Part shown: positions 26,671 to 35,061 of the stretch, piece after piece
Layout of the letters: every line of letters starts with the position of its first letter
Numbering within the stretch: position 1 is the first letter of the stretch
From: Haloferax prahovense DSM 18310
GTDB lineage: Archaea; Halobacteriota; Halobacteria; Halobacteriales; Haloferacaceae
NCBI RefSeq assembly: GCF_000336815.1
Contig: NZ_AOLG01000029.1
Span: 118,647 to 182,646 of the forward strand
Length of the DNA stretch: 64,000 nucleotides
Direction of reading: 5' to 3'
Translations under genes and position numbers: made by a program
The notes under the pieces: model-generated
The model's database searches: none
What the model was told of the DNA's origin: nothing
The model's input: the letters and a program-made list of their open reading frames with translations, nothing else

Positions 26671-26689
26671 TATTATCGAGCAGGTAACG
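26671..26689 (-). promoter_or_regulatory. CTTA-N8-ATARTAA element, copy 7 (GT2)
   Basis: Reverse strand GTTA-CCTGCTCG-ATAATAA, 42 nt before the ATG at 26635. It is paired back-to-back with copy 8. Confidence 0.55.
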
Positions 26690-26706
26690 CGCGGGTCGGT
26701 GGCGCG

Positions 26707-26725
26707 CTTACCTATCGCATAATAA
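26707..26725 (+). promoter_or_regulatory. CTTA-N8-ATARTAA element, copy 8 (MoxR)
   Basis: CTTA-CCTATCGC-ATAATAA, 32 nt before the ATG at 26751. A typical copy with leaderless spacing. Confidence 0.65.
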
Positions 26726-26750
26726 TGCCCGGCTGGGCTGACTCCGGAAT

Positions 26751-27719
26751 ATGGACGTCCGCGAACTCCACGACCACAGCACGCGTGTTCTCGACGAGAT
26801 AGCTCGGTCAGTCGTCGTGGACCGAGCCGTCCTCCGGCGCATCCTCACCGGAGCGCTCTCGCAGGGACACGTTCTGCTCGAAGACGTTCCCGGCACGGGA
26901 AAGACGCTGACCGCGCAGAGCTTCGCCACGGCGCTCGGCCTCTCGTTTAGCCGAATCCAGTTCACGCCGGACCTCCTCCCCGCCGACGTGACCGGGACGT
27001 ACGTGTTCGACGAGCGAGACCGGTCGTTCGAGTTCAGCGAGGGCCCGCTGTTCGCGAACGTCGTCCTCGCCGACGAGATTAACCGCGCCTCGCCGAAGAC
27101 GCAGGCCGCGCTCCTCGAAGCGATGGCCGAGGGGCAGGTGACCGTCGACGGCGAGACGCACCCGCTCCCGGACCCGTTTTTCGTCATCGCCACGCAGAAC
27201 CCGGTCGAACAGGGAGAGGGAACGTTCCCCCTGCCCGAAGCGCAGAAAGACCGGTTTCTCGTCAAAGACAGCCTCGGCTACCCGGACGAGGAGGGCGAAC
27301 TGGAACTGCTCGACCGCCGCGACGCGCGCGACGAGCCCACGCCGACGGTCTCTTCGGTCCTCTCGACGGACCGCGTCCGCGAGATGCAGCGCGTTCCGGA
27401 GACGGTCCGCGTCGACGGCGAAATAAAACAGTACATCGTCGACATCGTTCGCGCGACCCGGGAGAACCCCCGCGTCGCGGTCGGCGTCTCGCCGCGCGGC
27501 TGTCAGCGGCTGTTCGAGGTCGTCCGCGCGACGGCCGCGGTCCACGGCCGGAGCTTCGTCATTCCGGACGACGTGAAAGCCGTCGTCCACGCGACGGTCG
27601 CCCACCGAATCGTTCCGACTGCCGAGGCGACGGTCGACAACGTCGAGCGGAGCCAACTCGTCGACGACGTGCTCGCCGAAGTCTCCGTCCCGACGGTCAG
27701 TCGTGCAGAGCGAGCGTGA
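26751..27719 (+). CDS. MoxR-family AAA+ ATPase
   Basis: 322 residues. Walker A EDVPGTGKTLTAQS, Walker B VVLADEINRASPKTQAAL, and the MoxR signature ATQNPVEQGEGTFPLPEAQKDRF are clear; the sensor 2 region includes GVSPRGCQRLFE. MoxR proteins act as chaperone-like ATPases, usually with DUF58/von Willebrand-type partners. Those partners (DUF4129, DUF7269-like, DUF58, DUF7519-like) are encoded just downstream but on the opposite strand, and the 3' ends overlap by 23 bases. Both transcripts carry the shared element, so co-expression is kept despite the opposite orientation. Confidence 0.93.
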   Translation: MDVRELHDHSTRVLDEIARSVVVDRAVLRRILTGALSQGHVLLEDVPGTGKTLTAQSFATALGLSFSRIQFTPDLLPADVTGTYVFDERDRSFEFSEGPLFANVVLADEINRASPKTQAALLEAMAEGQVTVDGETHPLPDPFFVIATQNPVEQGEGTFPLPEAQKDRFLVKDSLGYPDEEGELELLDRRDARDEPTPTVSSVLSTDRVREMQRVPETVRVDGEIKQYIVDIVRATRENPRVAVGVSPRGCQRLFEVVRATAAVHGRSFVIPDDVKAVVHATVAHRIVPTAEATVDNVERSQLVDDVLAEVSVPTVSRAERA

Positions 27720-28380
27720 GGAAGACCAAGGCGACGAGCATGAACGCGATCGCGTGAAGCGGCAGACCGGGCGTCCCGAGGTCGCGGACCACGAGCCCGG
27801 TACCGACCGCGACGCCCCCGACGAGCGCCGTCCCGCCGAAGTGCGCCATCTCGACGGTCCACGTCTTCGCCTCCCGTCCGAGTTGTTCGCCCACCGCTAT
27901 CGAGTTCTCTGCGGCGTCCCACGAGACGACGAGCGCCGCACATGCGACGAGCAGGGCCACGGCGTCGGCCGTCTGGAACAGCCCGCCGGCGACGACAGCC
28001 AAGAGGACCGACGCGCAGCCGAGTTTACTCAGTCCGCGCGACCCGGCTCCGCGAAGGGGAAGCACGCCGAGACCGAGACAGAGCAGGCCGAAGAGTCCGA
28101 GCCCGGACTCGATGAGCTGTGACTGACCGGTGGCGCTCGATACGGCGAGGCCCGCACCGCCCGTCGCGACGAGGACGCCGACGAGTAGCCCGGCAGCCCC
28201 GAGCAGTCGCTGTCCCGTTCGGAACCGGTGTGCGCCCTCGATAGCGAGGACGAGGCCGACCACGGCGACGAACGTCCCGGTCGACGCGCCGGTGTTCACG
28301 AGCGAGACGGACAGCGCGACGGCGAACAACGACAGCGCCGCGCTGAACCGCGCCGGCCGTCTGGTTATCTCTCCGTTCAC
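27697..28380 (-). CDS. Polytopic membrane protein, DUF7519-like
   Basis: 227 residues, mostly hydrophobic, with about six to seven predicted helices (for example FSAALSLFAVALSVSLVNTG, TFVAVVGLVLAIEGAH, LLGAAGLLVGVLVATGGAGL). I place it as DUF7519-like from its position at the end of a MoxR/DUF58 cluster and its composition, so the family name is tentative. The GTG at 28380 overlaps the DUF58 stop (GTGA), giving tight coupling. The upstream open frame lies inside the DUF58 gene. Its 3' end overlaps the convergent MoxR gene by 23 bases. Confidence 0.7.
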   Translation of the reverse strand: MNGEITRRPARFSAALSLFAVALSVSLVNTGASTGTFVAVVGLVLAIEGAHRFRTGQRLLGAAGLLVGVLVATGGAGLAVSSATGQSQLIESGLGLFGLLCLGLGVLPLRGAGSRGLSKLGCASVLLAVVAGGLFQTADAVALLVACAALVVSWDAAENSIAVGEQLGREAKTWTVEMAHFGGTALVGGVAVGTGLVVRDLGTPGLPLHAIAFMLVALVFLTLALHD

Positions 28381-29639
28381 GTCCGAACCCCCCGCTGTGC
28401 GTCGATTGCGAGCGCGAGCGGGTCGTCGAGCGACCAATCGATGACGGGGATACCGACCTGCCGGAGCGCCCGCAACCGATTCCGGCGCTCTGCGGCCGCC
28501 AAGCGCTCGCCGGGCGTCTCGTTCGCCGTCGCGTCCGGGGAGACGACCGTGACCGCGTGGCCGTGCCCGTCGAACCGGCGCGCAACTTCGACGGCGGCGT
28601 CGTCGCAGAGCGGCGAGACGAAGAGAAGCTGCGTCTGTTCGCCGAGCCGACCGAGGTACGATTCGACCTGTTCGTCGACGGGGTCGTCCGTGTCCGTCGG
28701 ACTCGCGGTGAACGCCGAGTGCCTCGAAAGCAGTTTCCGCAACCGGAGCCGGTGTTCCCGCCCCGCACCCGGCGCTCGGAAGCAGTCTTCGGCCGAGAGC
28801 GCGGCGAGGCCGACGTGGTTCCGGCCGTTCAGCAGGGCAGTCGTCAACTGGGTCGCGGCGGACGCCCCGGCGTCGACGGCGTGCGTCTCCCCGGGCGGGC
28901 CCCTGTAGGCGACCGCCCGCGCGTCGACGAGGACGAGGATTGACGCCGCTTGCTCTTCCCTGAAGTCGACGGTCGTCAACTCACCCGAAGCGGCGTACCG
29001 CTTCCAGTCGATTTGGCTGACCGGGTCGCCGCGGCGGTACGACCGCGTCTGTTGGAACTCGATGCCCGACCCCGTCCCGTTCGCGGCGACGCTGCCGACG
29101 GTGTCGAGCGTCTGTGACCGACGCGGCGGCTTCGTAATCTCGGTCGTGCAGTCGAGTTCCGTCTCGTCCGCGGCGCGCACGTCGAGTTCGACCTCCCTGT
29201 CGCCGCTGGGGTCGCGGACGATGGCGGTCGCGTCGTCGAACGCGTGCCGCCCGCGCTCGGCTTCGACGGCGTACGAGAACGTCCGCGTCTCACCGGGTCG
29301 GAGCACCATCCCGCGCCTCGCCGGGCCGTCCGTGACGGAGAGCGCCGGGGGGACGCCGTCGACGACCCGGCAGTCGTACAGCGTCTCGTCGCCCTCGTTC
29401 GTCACCGCGACTTCGATTTCGACCTCGTCGCCGCTCGCCGGTGAGGCGGTGTCGACCCGGCGGTCGAGGGACAGATTCGGCGTCGGCATCGGGACGGTCC
29501 GGTGGTACGCCGCGAAGACGACGCCGACCGTCGAGAGCAAGAGGAGCTCCTGTCGCTTCGCCAGTAGCCCGGCGGCCGCGACGACGAGCGCGACGGCGAC
29601 GACGCCGCGCCAGCGGTTCGTCTGTTGTGGCGTCGTCAC
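28377..29639 (-). CDS. DUF58-domain protein
   Basis: 420 residues. Two N-terminal helices (RGVVAVALVVAAAGLLA and LLLLSTVGVVFAAYH) anchor a region with an Ig-like/CARDB-type fold (EVEIEVAVTNEGDETLYDC). The DUF58 signature follows: RSYRRGDPVSQIDWKRYAASGELTTVDF (split here for reading), with a von Willebrand-like stretch ILVLVDARAVAYRG. DUF58 proteins are standard partners of MoxR ATPases. The GTG start at 29639 overlaps the previous stop (GTGA). Third in a four-gene operon. Confidence 0.88.
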   Translation of the reverse strand: MTTPQQTNRWRGVVAVALVVAAAGLLAKRQELLLLSTVGVVFAAYHRTVPMPTPNLSLDRRVDTASPASGDEVEIEVAVTNEGDETLYDCRVVDGVPPALSVTDGPARRGMVLRPGETRTFSYAVEAERGRHAFDDATAIVRDPSGDREVELDVRAADETELDCTTEITKPPRRSQTLDTVGSVAANGTGSGIEFQQTRSYRRGDPVSQIDWKRYAASGELTTVDFREEQAASILVLVDARAVAYRGPPGETHAVDAGASAATQLTTALLNGRNHVGLAALSAEDCFRAPGAGREHRLRLRKLLSRHSAFTASPTDTDDPVDEQVESYLGRLGEQTQLLFVSPLCDDAAVEVARRFDGHGHAVTVVSPDATANETPGERLAAAERRNRLRALRQVGIPVIDWSLDDPLALAIDAQRGVRT

Positions 29640-30217
29640 CGTCCCGTCCCCCCATCGACCGCGTAGACGGCCTCGGCGGTCCGCCGGGCGCGGAACTCAG
29701 CGGGCGTCTGTCGTCGCCGAAGCGCGGCGACCGCGGTGGCGAGCGTCGACCGTTTCGGACTCCCGAGGAACGACGCCGCCTCGGCGTCGTCGGTCCACTC
29801 GCCGCGTCGAACGAGCTGACGCGCGCGGCTTCGACCGCAGTTCCGCTCGCGCATCACCGCCTCGACGGCCGCTGTTCGGAGTCGCGTTTTCACTCGCTGT
29901 CGGGCGCTGTCGCCGAGAACGGACGTCCGATAGTCCCATCCCCGAACCGTCTCGTCGAACTCGCGCCCCGCGGGCGGGACCCGAGCGGGGACCTCCGGGT
30001 CCGGCGTGTCGGCCTGCTGCAGTTCGCTCTCCCGGCCGGAGGCGATGACCGGCAGCGACGCGAGCAGCGCGACTCCCGAGAGCGCGGCCACGAGGACGTA
30101 GTCGCCGCCCGCCTCGGAGACGAGTGCCGTCACCGGGAGGGCCGTCCCGCGTGCGACCGTTCCGACGGCGAGACAGCCGAGTCCGAGGAGGCCGAACAGT
30201 ATCTTTCGGCGGTTCAC
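29636..30217 (-). CDS. Membrane protein of the MoxR/DUF58 operon, DUF7269-like
   Basis: 193 residues from a GTG at 30217 that overlaps the DUF4129 stop (GTGA). Two hydrophobic helices near the N-terminus (ILFGLLGLGCLAVGTVA and YVLVAALSGVALLASLPVIA) precede a basic cytoplasmic domain with EFDETVRGWDYR and a helical C-terminus. The family assignment rests on operon position and is tentative. It probably belongs to the membrane complex served by MoxR. Confidence 0.65.
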   Translation of the reverse strand: MNRRKILFGLLGLGCLAVGTVARGTALPVTALVSEAGGDYVLVAALSGVALLASLPVIASGRESELQQADTPDPEVPARVPPAGREFDETVRGWDYRTSVLGDSARQRVKTRLRTAAVEAVMRERNCGRSRARQLVRRGEWTDDAEAASFLGSPKRSTLATAVAALRRRQTPAEFRARRTAEAVYAVDGGTGR

Positions 30218-31041
30218 GACTGGTCTCGCCCCCCGGATGGTCCGAGCCGTTCGAGACACTCCCTCGCGCGCCGGCGTCGGTCTTCGGTCACGGGCGCGCC
30301 GCCGTACCTGACTTCTTCGAACAGCTCCGTGAGCGACCACACCGAGTTCGCGTCGGCCCCGTTCTCGCGGGCGATTGCCGCCCGCTCTCGCGGCGTGAGC
30401 AACTGACGGTCGTCGAGCCGGAGGCGCTCGACCATCTCGTACCACGCTTCGGTGACCTCGTTCTGCGGTTCGGGCGGCGCGTCGAACCCGCCTTCGGCGC
30501 GTTCTTCCGCCGGAGACTCGCCCCCGCGGAAGCGGGCGACCATCGGCGACAGTCGCGCCGCGATGCGGTCTCGATACCGAGCGACGAGCGCGAGGGCGAC
30601 CACCGCGACGACTCCGACGACCAGTTCGACGAGGCGCGAGAGGAGCGCGAGCAGGGCGTCGATGAGCGCCTCTAGCCTGTCTCGCTCGCCTGGCGTCTCT
30701 TTCGACCCCTCAGATTGGTCGTGCTGGGCGTCCGAACTGTCTGTCGAACTGTCGGACGTGGAGTCGTCGTTCCCGTCGTCCGGACCGCTCGCGCTAGACT
30801 GTCCCGACTGTGACGACTGTTCGCCGCCGTGTTCCTGCTGGCTCGGGTTGTCCGTCAGCGTCTGGTATTCGCGCTTGATGTCGTTGGCGTCGCCCTTGTC
30901 GAGCGGCAGCGAGGAGTAGTCGAGGTCAATCGCCTCGCTCGGCGAAGAGTCGACCGCCGATTCGAGGGACCCGGCCGCCGACCCGACGGCGAACAGACAC
31001 ACGAGAGCCAGTCCGAGCGTGACGAGCGCGTCACTGTCCAT
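30214..31041 (-). CDS. DUF4129-domain membrane protein
   Basis: 275 residues: an N-terminal signal/anchor (LVTLGLALVCLFAVGSAAG), a low-complexity Ser/Asp/Gln-rich exported region (about 75-115), a strong membrane helix (LVELVVGVVAVVALALVARY), and a cytoplasmic DUF4129 domain ending the protein (VTEAWYEMVERLRLDDRQLL, TPRERAAIARENGADANSV, LTELFEEVRYGGAPVTEDR). DUF4129 domains accompany MoxR/DUF58/transglutaminase clusters. First gene of a four-gene operon with the shared element 70 nt upstream. A 14-codon GTG-initiated frame lies between (31031-31075) and overlaps the start. Confidence 0.85.
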   Translation of the reverse strand: MDSDALVTLGLALVCLFAVGSAAGSLESAVDSSPSEAIDLDYSSLPLDKGDANDIKREYQTLTDNPSQQEHGGEQSSQSGQSSASGPDDGNDDSTSDSSTDSSDAQHDQSEGSKETPGERDRLEALIDALLALLSRLVELVVGVVAVVALALVARYRDRIAARLSPMVARFRGGESPAEERAEGGFDAPPEPQNEVTEAWYEMVERLRLDDRQLLTPRERAAIARENGADANSVWSLTELFEEVRYGGAPVTEDRRRRARECLERLGPSGGRDQS

Positions 31042-31104
31042 CCGACCGACCTCCGCGGGTGTCGAGGCGTATCACGATGGGTGTAGACCCGCCCCCGCTC
31101 ATAC

Positions 31105-31123
31105 TAATTATCCGCCCGATAAG
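31105..31123 (-). promoter_or_regulatory. CTTA-N8-ATARTAA element, copy 9 (DUF4129 operon)
   Basis: Reverse strand CTTA-TCGGGCGG-ATAATTA, 70 nt before the ATG at 31041 but 36 nt before a GTG mini-frame at 31075. Only five bases separate it from copy 10. Confidence 0.55.
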
Positions 31124-31128
31124 CCGCC

Positions 31129-31147
31129 GCTACGTAGTCGATAATAA
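31129..31147 (+). promoter_or_regulatory. CTTA-N8-ATARTAA element, copy 10 (His-rich lipoprotein)
   Basis: GCTA-CGTAGTCG-ATAATAA, 42 nt before the ATG at 31183. It is the tightest divergent pair in the window (with copy 9). Confidence 0.5.
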
Positions 31148-31182
31148 CGGTGGGTGGCTGTGATGTCTCGTTCGAGTTCGAG

Positions 31183-32211
31183 ATGGAAATCCCATCCAAT
31201 ACACTGAAACGTGCGAGTATCGCCCTCCTCGTCGCGCTCTTGATGACGACAGCGGGTTGTTCGTCATTCGCGGGCGGCGACGCGGGAGACACGACCGCGG
31301 CGAACGAAACCGCCGAAACGACGGAGACGACGGCGTCCGACGTCGAGGGCACCGCGAACGACACGGCGTCTTCGAACGACGCGACGGCCGCGGAGACGAC
31401 GGCCGCGGACGCGACGAACGAGTCGTCGGATTCCGACTCCGACAACCACTCACACAGCCACGACTCGGCGGCGAACACCAGTAACGAGTCGTCGGTCGAC
31501 GCGGCGTACACCGGGCAGATGGCCGTCGTGGTCGCCGGCGAGCGCGTGAGCCTCACGGAGGACCTCGACGAGGACGCGCCGGTTCACATGACCGACGTCG
31601 ATTCGTGGCACACCAACGAGAGCACGACGCTCGCGGAGGCGCTCGAGGCGGCCGACGTCAACGCCACCGAGTCGTCGCTGACCTACGACGGCGAGACCTA
31701 CGAGGAGTCGAACAACGGCACGAAACTCATCTACCGCGTCGACAGCCACGAGGTCGACCCCGAATCGTACACGCTCGAATCGGACGATAAGGTGTGGGTG
31801 CTGGTCGTGAGCGACGACTCGAACGTCACCACTCCCGGCGAGTACATCCCGCCGGAACAGCTCCACGTCCACGGGACCATCGACTTCACCGTCGACGGTG
31901 AACGGCTCGACTTCAGCCGCGACAAGTACCAGCAGGCGGGTCACAACGACCACTTCCACTTCGAGGGCGGTCACGCGAACCCGTGGCACGCGCACTCGGC
32001 GCACGTCACGCTCGCCTACGGCATGTCCACGCTCGACGGCATCAACATGACCGACGAGGGCGTCACCTACAACGGAACGACCTACGCGTACGACGGTGAC
32101 GGTGACAACGCGACTGCGAACGTCACCGTCAACGGCGAGTCCGTCGACCCGACCGACTACTACCTCAAGAACGGCGACTCGGTCTCTATCGAGATAGCGT
32201 CTTCCGACTAA
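31183..32211 (+). CDS. His-rich lipoprotein with two related domains, unknown function
   Basis: 342 residues. Signal ASIALLVALLMTTAGC with a lipobox Cys, then an acidic Thr/Ala/Asp tether. Two repeats of one domain follow: both contain a (D/N)G-x-TY segment, then VDP-x2-Y-x-L and a closing D-x-V strand (HEVDPESYTLESDDKVWVL and GESVDPTDYYLKNGDSVSI). The second copy has a striking His cluster (HVHG, then GHNDHFHFEGGHANPWHAHS) that could bind a transition metal. No known family recognised. ATG 31183 is chosen for its signal sequence; the upstream in-frame codon lies too close to the promoter element. Confidence 0.75.
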   Translation: MEIPSNTLKRASIALLVALLMTTAGCSSFAGGDAGDTTAANETAETTETTASDVEGTANDTASSNDATAAETTAADATNESSDSDSDNHSHSHDSAANTSNESSVDAAYTGQMAVVVAGERVSLTEDLDEDAPVHMTDVDSWHTNESTTLAEALEAADVNATESSLTYDGETYEESNNGTKLIYRVDSHEVDPESYTLESDDKVWVLVVSDDSNVTTPGEYIPPEQLHVHGTIDFTVDGERLDFSRDKYQQAGHNDHFHFEGGHANPWHAHSAHVTLAYGMSTLDGINMTDEGVTYNGTTYAYDGDGDNATANVTVNGESVDPTDYYLKNGDSVSIEIASSD

Positions 32212-32341
32212 TCTCCCGCGTTCGTTTATTTATGTACACGAATCACCGAACAGCAGGCGGTCTACGACCGATACGCCGTTGGTCCCCGCGCGTCGCGCTG
32301 GCGAGGAAGCCCGGCGAGAGAGACGCCGACGGGTGGTGTGA

Positions 32342-34912
32342 ATGAAGCGGAACATGGTCACCGCGTTCCTCTCTATCTTCGGGGGGCGCATCTTCATCGT
32401 GCTGTCCTCGGTGGTGCTCACGCCGCTTCTCATCACGACGCTCGGGTTCGAACTGTACGGTCGCTACGGCACGCTCACCGCGGTCTTCGGCATCTCGACT
32501 ATCTTGATGAGTTCCGGCATCAACAGCGGTGCCCGGAAGTTCCTCGCCGAAGACCGCTCGATTTCGGACTGGCAGACCCACGTCTTCGGCTACTACTTCC
32601 GCCTCGGGACGGTCCTCGCGGTGCTGACCGCGCTCGCCTTCGCCGCCGCCGCGCGGTTCGGTATCGTCACCCGGTTCCTCGGCCCCGAGTACGTCGTCGG
32701 CTTCTACGGCCTCGCCGGACTCACCATCGCGACGCAGTTCCGCGAGTACGCCCGCCGGTCCCTGATGGGGCTCAAACAGGAGCACCTCTCGGAGCCGCTT
32801 CGGGTGTTCAACAAGGTCGGAACCCGGCTCGCGCTCATCGGCATCGCCTACCTCGGGTACGAAATCGGGGGGCTGATGGTCGGCCTCATCGTCGTCAACA
32901 GCCTCGTCGCGCTCCTCGCGTTGTGGTGGGTCCGCAAGAACGTCTCGCTTCGCGGCATCTTCAGCACGACGCCGCGCGGCTTTCCGACGAAGGAGCTGTT
33001 CAGTTTCAACCACCTCTCGGTGGTCTACATGCTGTTTCTCACGTCGATGTACCACGTCGACGTGCTGATGCTGGCGTCCCACGTCACGGAGACGCGCGTC
33101 GGTTACTACAAGTCCGCGCTGGTCATCAGCCAGTTCCTCTGGGTCATCCCCCGCTCGATTCAGTCGATGCTCGTGCAGTCCGTCTCGGACCTGTGGGCGG
33201 ACGAACGAATCGACCAGATAAACGAAATCGCCTCCCGCGTCACCCGATACGGGATGCTCGTCATCGTCCTCCTGTCGCTCGGGCTGGCGGCGCTCGCGAA
33301 GGACTTCGTCCCGCTGTACCTCGGTTCGGGGTCGATGCCCGTCGTCACGCCGCTTCTCATCCTGCTCCCGGGGACTATCGGCTTCGCGGTCGTTCGGCCC
33401 ATCCTCGCAATCAGCCACGCGAAGGCTGATATGAAGCCGCTCATCGCGGCGACCGGTGCCGCGGCGGTTCTGAACATCGTCTTGAACGTGATTCTCATCC
33501 CGCGTCACGGCATTCTCGGGGCCGCCGTGGCGACGACCATCGGGTACTCCTCGCTTCCGGTGTTCAATCTCGCCAGCGCGCGCTACCTCGGGTTCAAGCC
33601 GTTTTCCGACGCCCGACTCGTGCGAGTGCTCGCGACGGGGTTCATCTCCGGGGTGCCCATCTTCTTGCTCTCGATGACCATCGAGAGCAGTCTCCTCGCG
33701 CTGGTCGTCGTCCCGATTATCGGCCTCCTCGTCTTCGTGACGGTGGCGTTCGTGGTCGGAGCCGTGGACGCCGACGAGGCGCTGGACCTGCTGAGTTCGC
33801 TCCCCGACCCGGTCGGTTCCCGCGCCACCGCGATACGCGCCCGTCGCGGCGGTAGCAGCGGCAACGCCGGGAGTCCCGCGTGGGGCGACGAGTCCTGGAC
33901 CGACCGACACAAAAACACGCTGCAACGCGTTCTTCTCGTCGCCGGTATCCTGCTTTCGCTCTCCGGCGTCGCGCTCGCCGTCGGCGTCCCGAGCGTCGGC
34001 ATCGCTCCCTCGGTCGACGGCGACTCGCCGGTGCCGCAGGTGAACAACACCACGCCGGTCACCGACACGCCGATGCCGACGACCGACACGCCGGTGACGA
34101 CGACGGCGACCGAGACGGTCACGCAGACGACCGAGACGGCGACGACGACGAACACGACCAGTCCGCCGTCGAACACGACGACGACCGAGTCGGACGACGG
34201 CGGCGGCTGGCTCTGGGGCGGTGACGACGACGATGACGACGACGGCGATGATAGCGACGACCAGACGACGACCGCGTCGCCGACAGCGACGGAGACGCCG
34301 ACGAACAACACGACGACAGCGACAGAGACACCGTCGAACAACACGACGACCACCTCGACGGCACCCACCACTTCGACGACCACCTCATCGCCGACGACTA
34401 CCTCGACCTCGACCTCGACAGCGACGGAGACGCCGTCGGACAACACGACGACGACGACGGCGACGACCACCTCGTCACCGACGACGACGGACACGACGAC
34501 CACGACAACGTCTGAGACGACAACCACGACCGACACGGCCACGACGACGACCGAGACGACTACAGACACGACGACTACGACCGATACGGCAACGACAACG
34601 AGCACGGATACGACGACTACAGATACGACGACAGCGACGGACACCACCACGACTGAGACGACGACCACGGACATGAATACGACCACGACCACAGACACCG
34701 CGACGACGACTACCGACACCACGACGGACACGTCCACGACCGAGACGACGACATCGAATACGACCGACAGCGGGTCGATGCTCCTGATGGCGCAACCGCT
34801 TTCGGCGGTCGAGTGGCTCGATTTGCAGTCGCCTCCGCTCGGCGGGTCGCCGTGGTTCCACTCGGTTCTGTTCGTCGGAATCGTGGCGCTCGCCGGTCGA
34901 AGCGCGCGCTAA
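32342..34912 (+). CDS. Polysaccharide/oligosaccharide flippase (MOP/Wzx-like) with Thr-rich tail
   Basis: 856 residues. The first 480 form a polytopic flippase of the polysaccharide biosynthesis family, beginning NMVTAFLSIFGGRIFIVLSS and LTPLLITTLGFELYGRYGTL and including the typical AVLNIVLNVILIPRHGILGAA. It would move a lipid-linked glycan across the membrane. Unlike normal flippases (about 450-500 residues), it continues through an extra helix (RVLLVAGILLSLSGVALAVG) into a 250-residue Thr/Ser/Pro/Asp tail with an acidic DDDDDDDGDD patch and a final hydrophobic stretch (WFHSVLFVGIVALAGR). The tail looks extracellular and mucin-like. It follows the His-rich lipoprotein by 130 nt; TTTATTTATG at 32225 could be a separate promoter. 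Confidence 0.88.
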   Translation: MKRNMVTAFLSIFGGRIFIVLSSVVLTPLLITTLGFELYGRYGTLTAVFGISTILMSSGINSGARKFLAEDRSISDWQTHVFGYYFRLGTVLAVLTALAFAAAARFGIVTRFLGPEYVVGFYGLAGLTIATQFREYARRSLMGLKQEHLSEPLRVFNKVGTRLALIGIAYLGYEIGGLMVGLIVVNSLVALLALWWVRKNVSLRGIFSTTPRGFPTKELFSFNHLSVVYMLFLTSMYHVDVLMLASHVTETRVGYYKSALVISQFLWVIPRSIQSMLVQSVSDLWADERIDQINEIASRVTRYGMLVIVLLSLGLAALAKDFVPLYLGSGSMPVVTPLLILLPGTIGFAVVRPILAISHAKADMKPLIAATGAAAVLNIVLNVILIPRHGILGAAVATTIGYSSLPVFNLASARYLGFKPFSDARLVRVLATGFISGVPIFLLSMTIESSLLALVVVPIIGLLVFVTVAFVVGAVDADEALDLLSSLPDPVGSRATAIRARRGGSSGNAGSPAWGDESWTDRHKNTLQRVLLVAGILLSLSGVALAVGVPSVGIAPSVDGDSPVPQVNNTTPVTDTPMPTTDTPVTTTATETVTQTTETATTTNTTSPPSNTTTTESDDGGGWLWGGDDDDDDDGDDSDDQTTTASPTATETPTNNTTTATETPSNNTTTTSTAPTTSTTTSSPTTTSTSTSTATETPSDNTTTTTATTTSSPTTTDTTTTTTSETTTTTDTATTTTETTTDTTTTTDTATTTSTDTTTTDTTTATDTTTTETTTTDMNTTTTTDTATTTTDTTTDTSTTETTTSNTTDSGSMLLMAQPLSAVEWLDLQSPPLGGSPWFHSVLFVGIVALAGRSAR
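34080..34765 (+). repeat. Low-complexity ACGAC-type coding repeat (Thr-rich tail of the flippase)
   Basis: About 690 bases of degenerate ACG/ACC/ACA triplets encode the Thr-rich tail, interrupted by Asp, Ser, Glu and Asn codons. Slippage could change its length between strains. It also explains the long open frames on other strands here. Confidence 0.85.
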
Positions 34913-35061
34913 CGGGCTGTCTCGTCTCCCGGTCGATGACTTCTGTTGGCGGCCGCAGTCGCCGGCCACTTTTCGAGAACCGTGCCGAACTCGGCGCGTC
35001 CCCCGGCCGGCGCGATTCGGGAATCGGAATGATAATATAATAACAGGTTGGTTCCCTTAGC

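Noticed and set aside
32232..32345. 37-codon frame overlapping the flippase start by ATGA
   Set aside because: Its ATG is inside the probable TATA box (TTTATTTATG), so it would not be on the transcript; no conserved features.
34080..34765. Repeated ACGAC blocks as a CRISPR or satellite array
   Set aside because: The repeat is in frame and encodes a Thr-rich tail without spacers of constant size.
35031..35043. GATAATATAATAA before the small lipoprotein as a further copy of the element
   Set aside because: The right half is good but no CTTA-like half lies eight bases upstream; treated as an ordinary TATA region.
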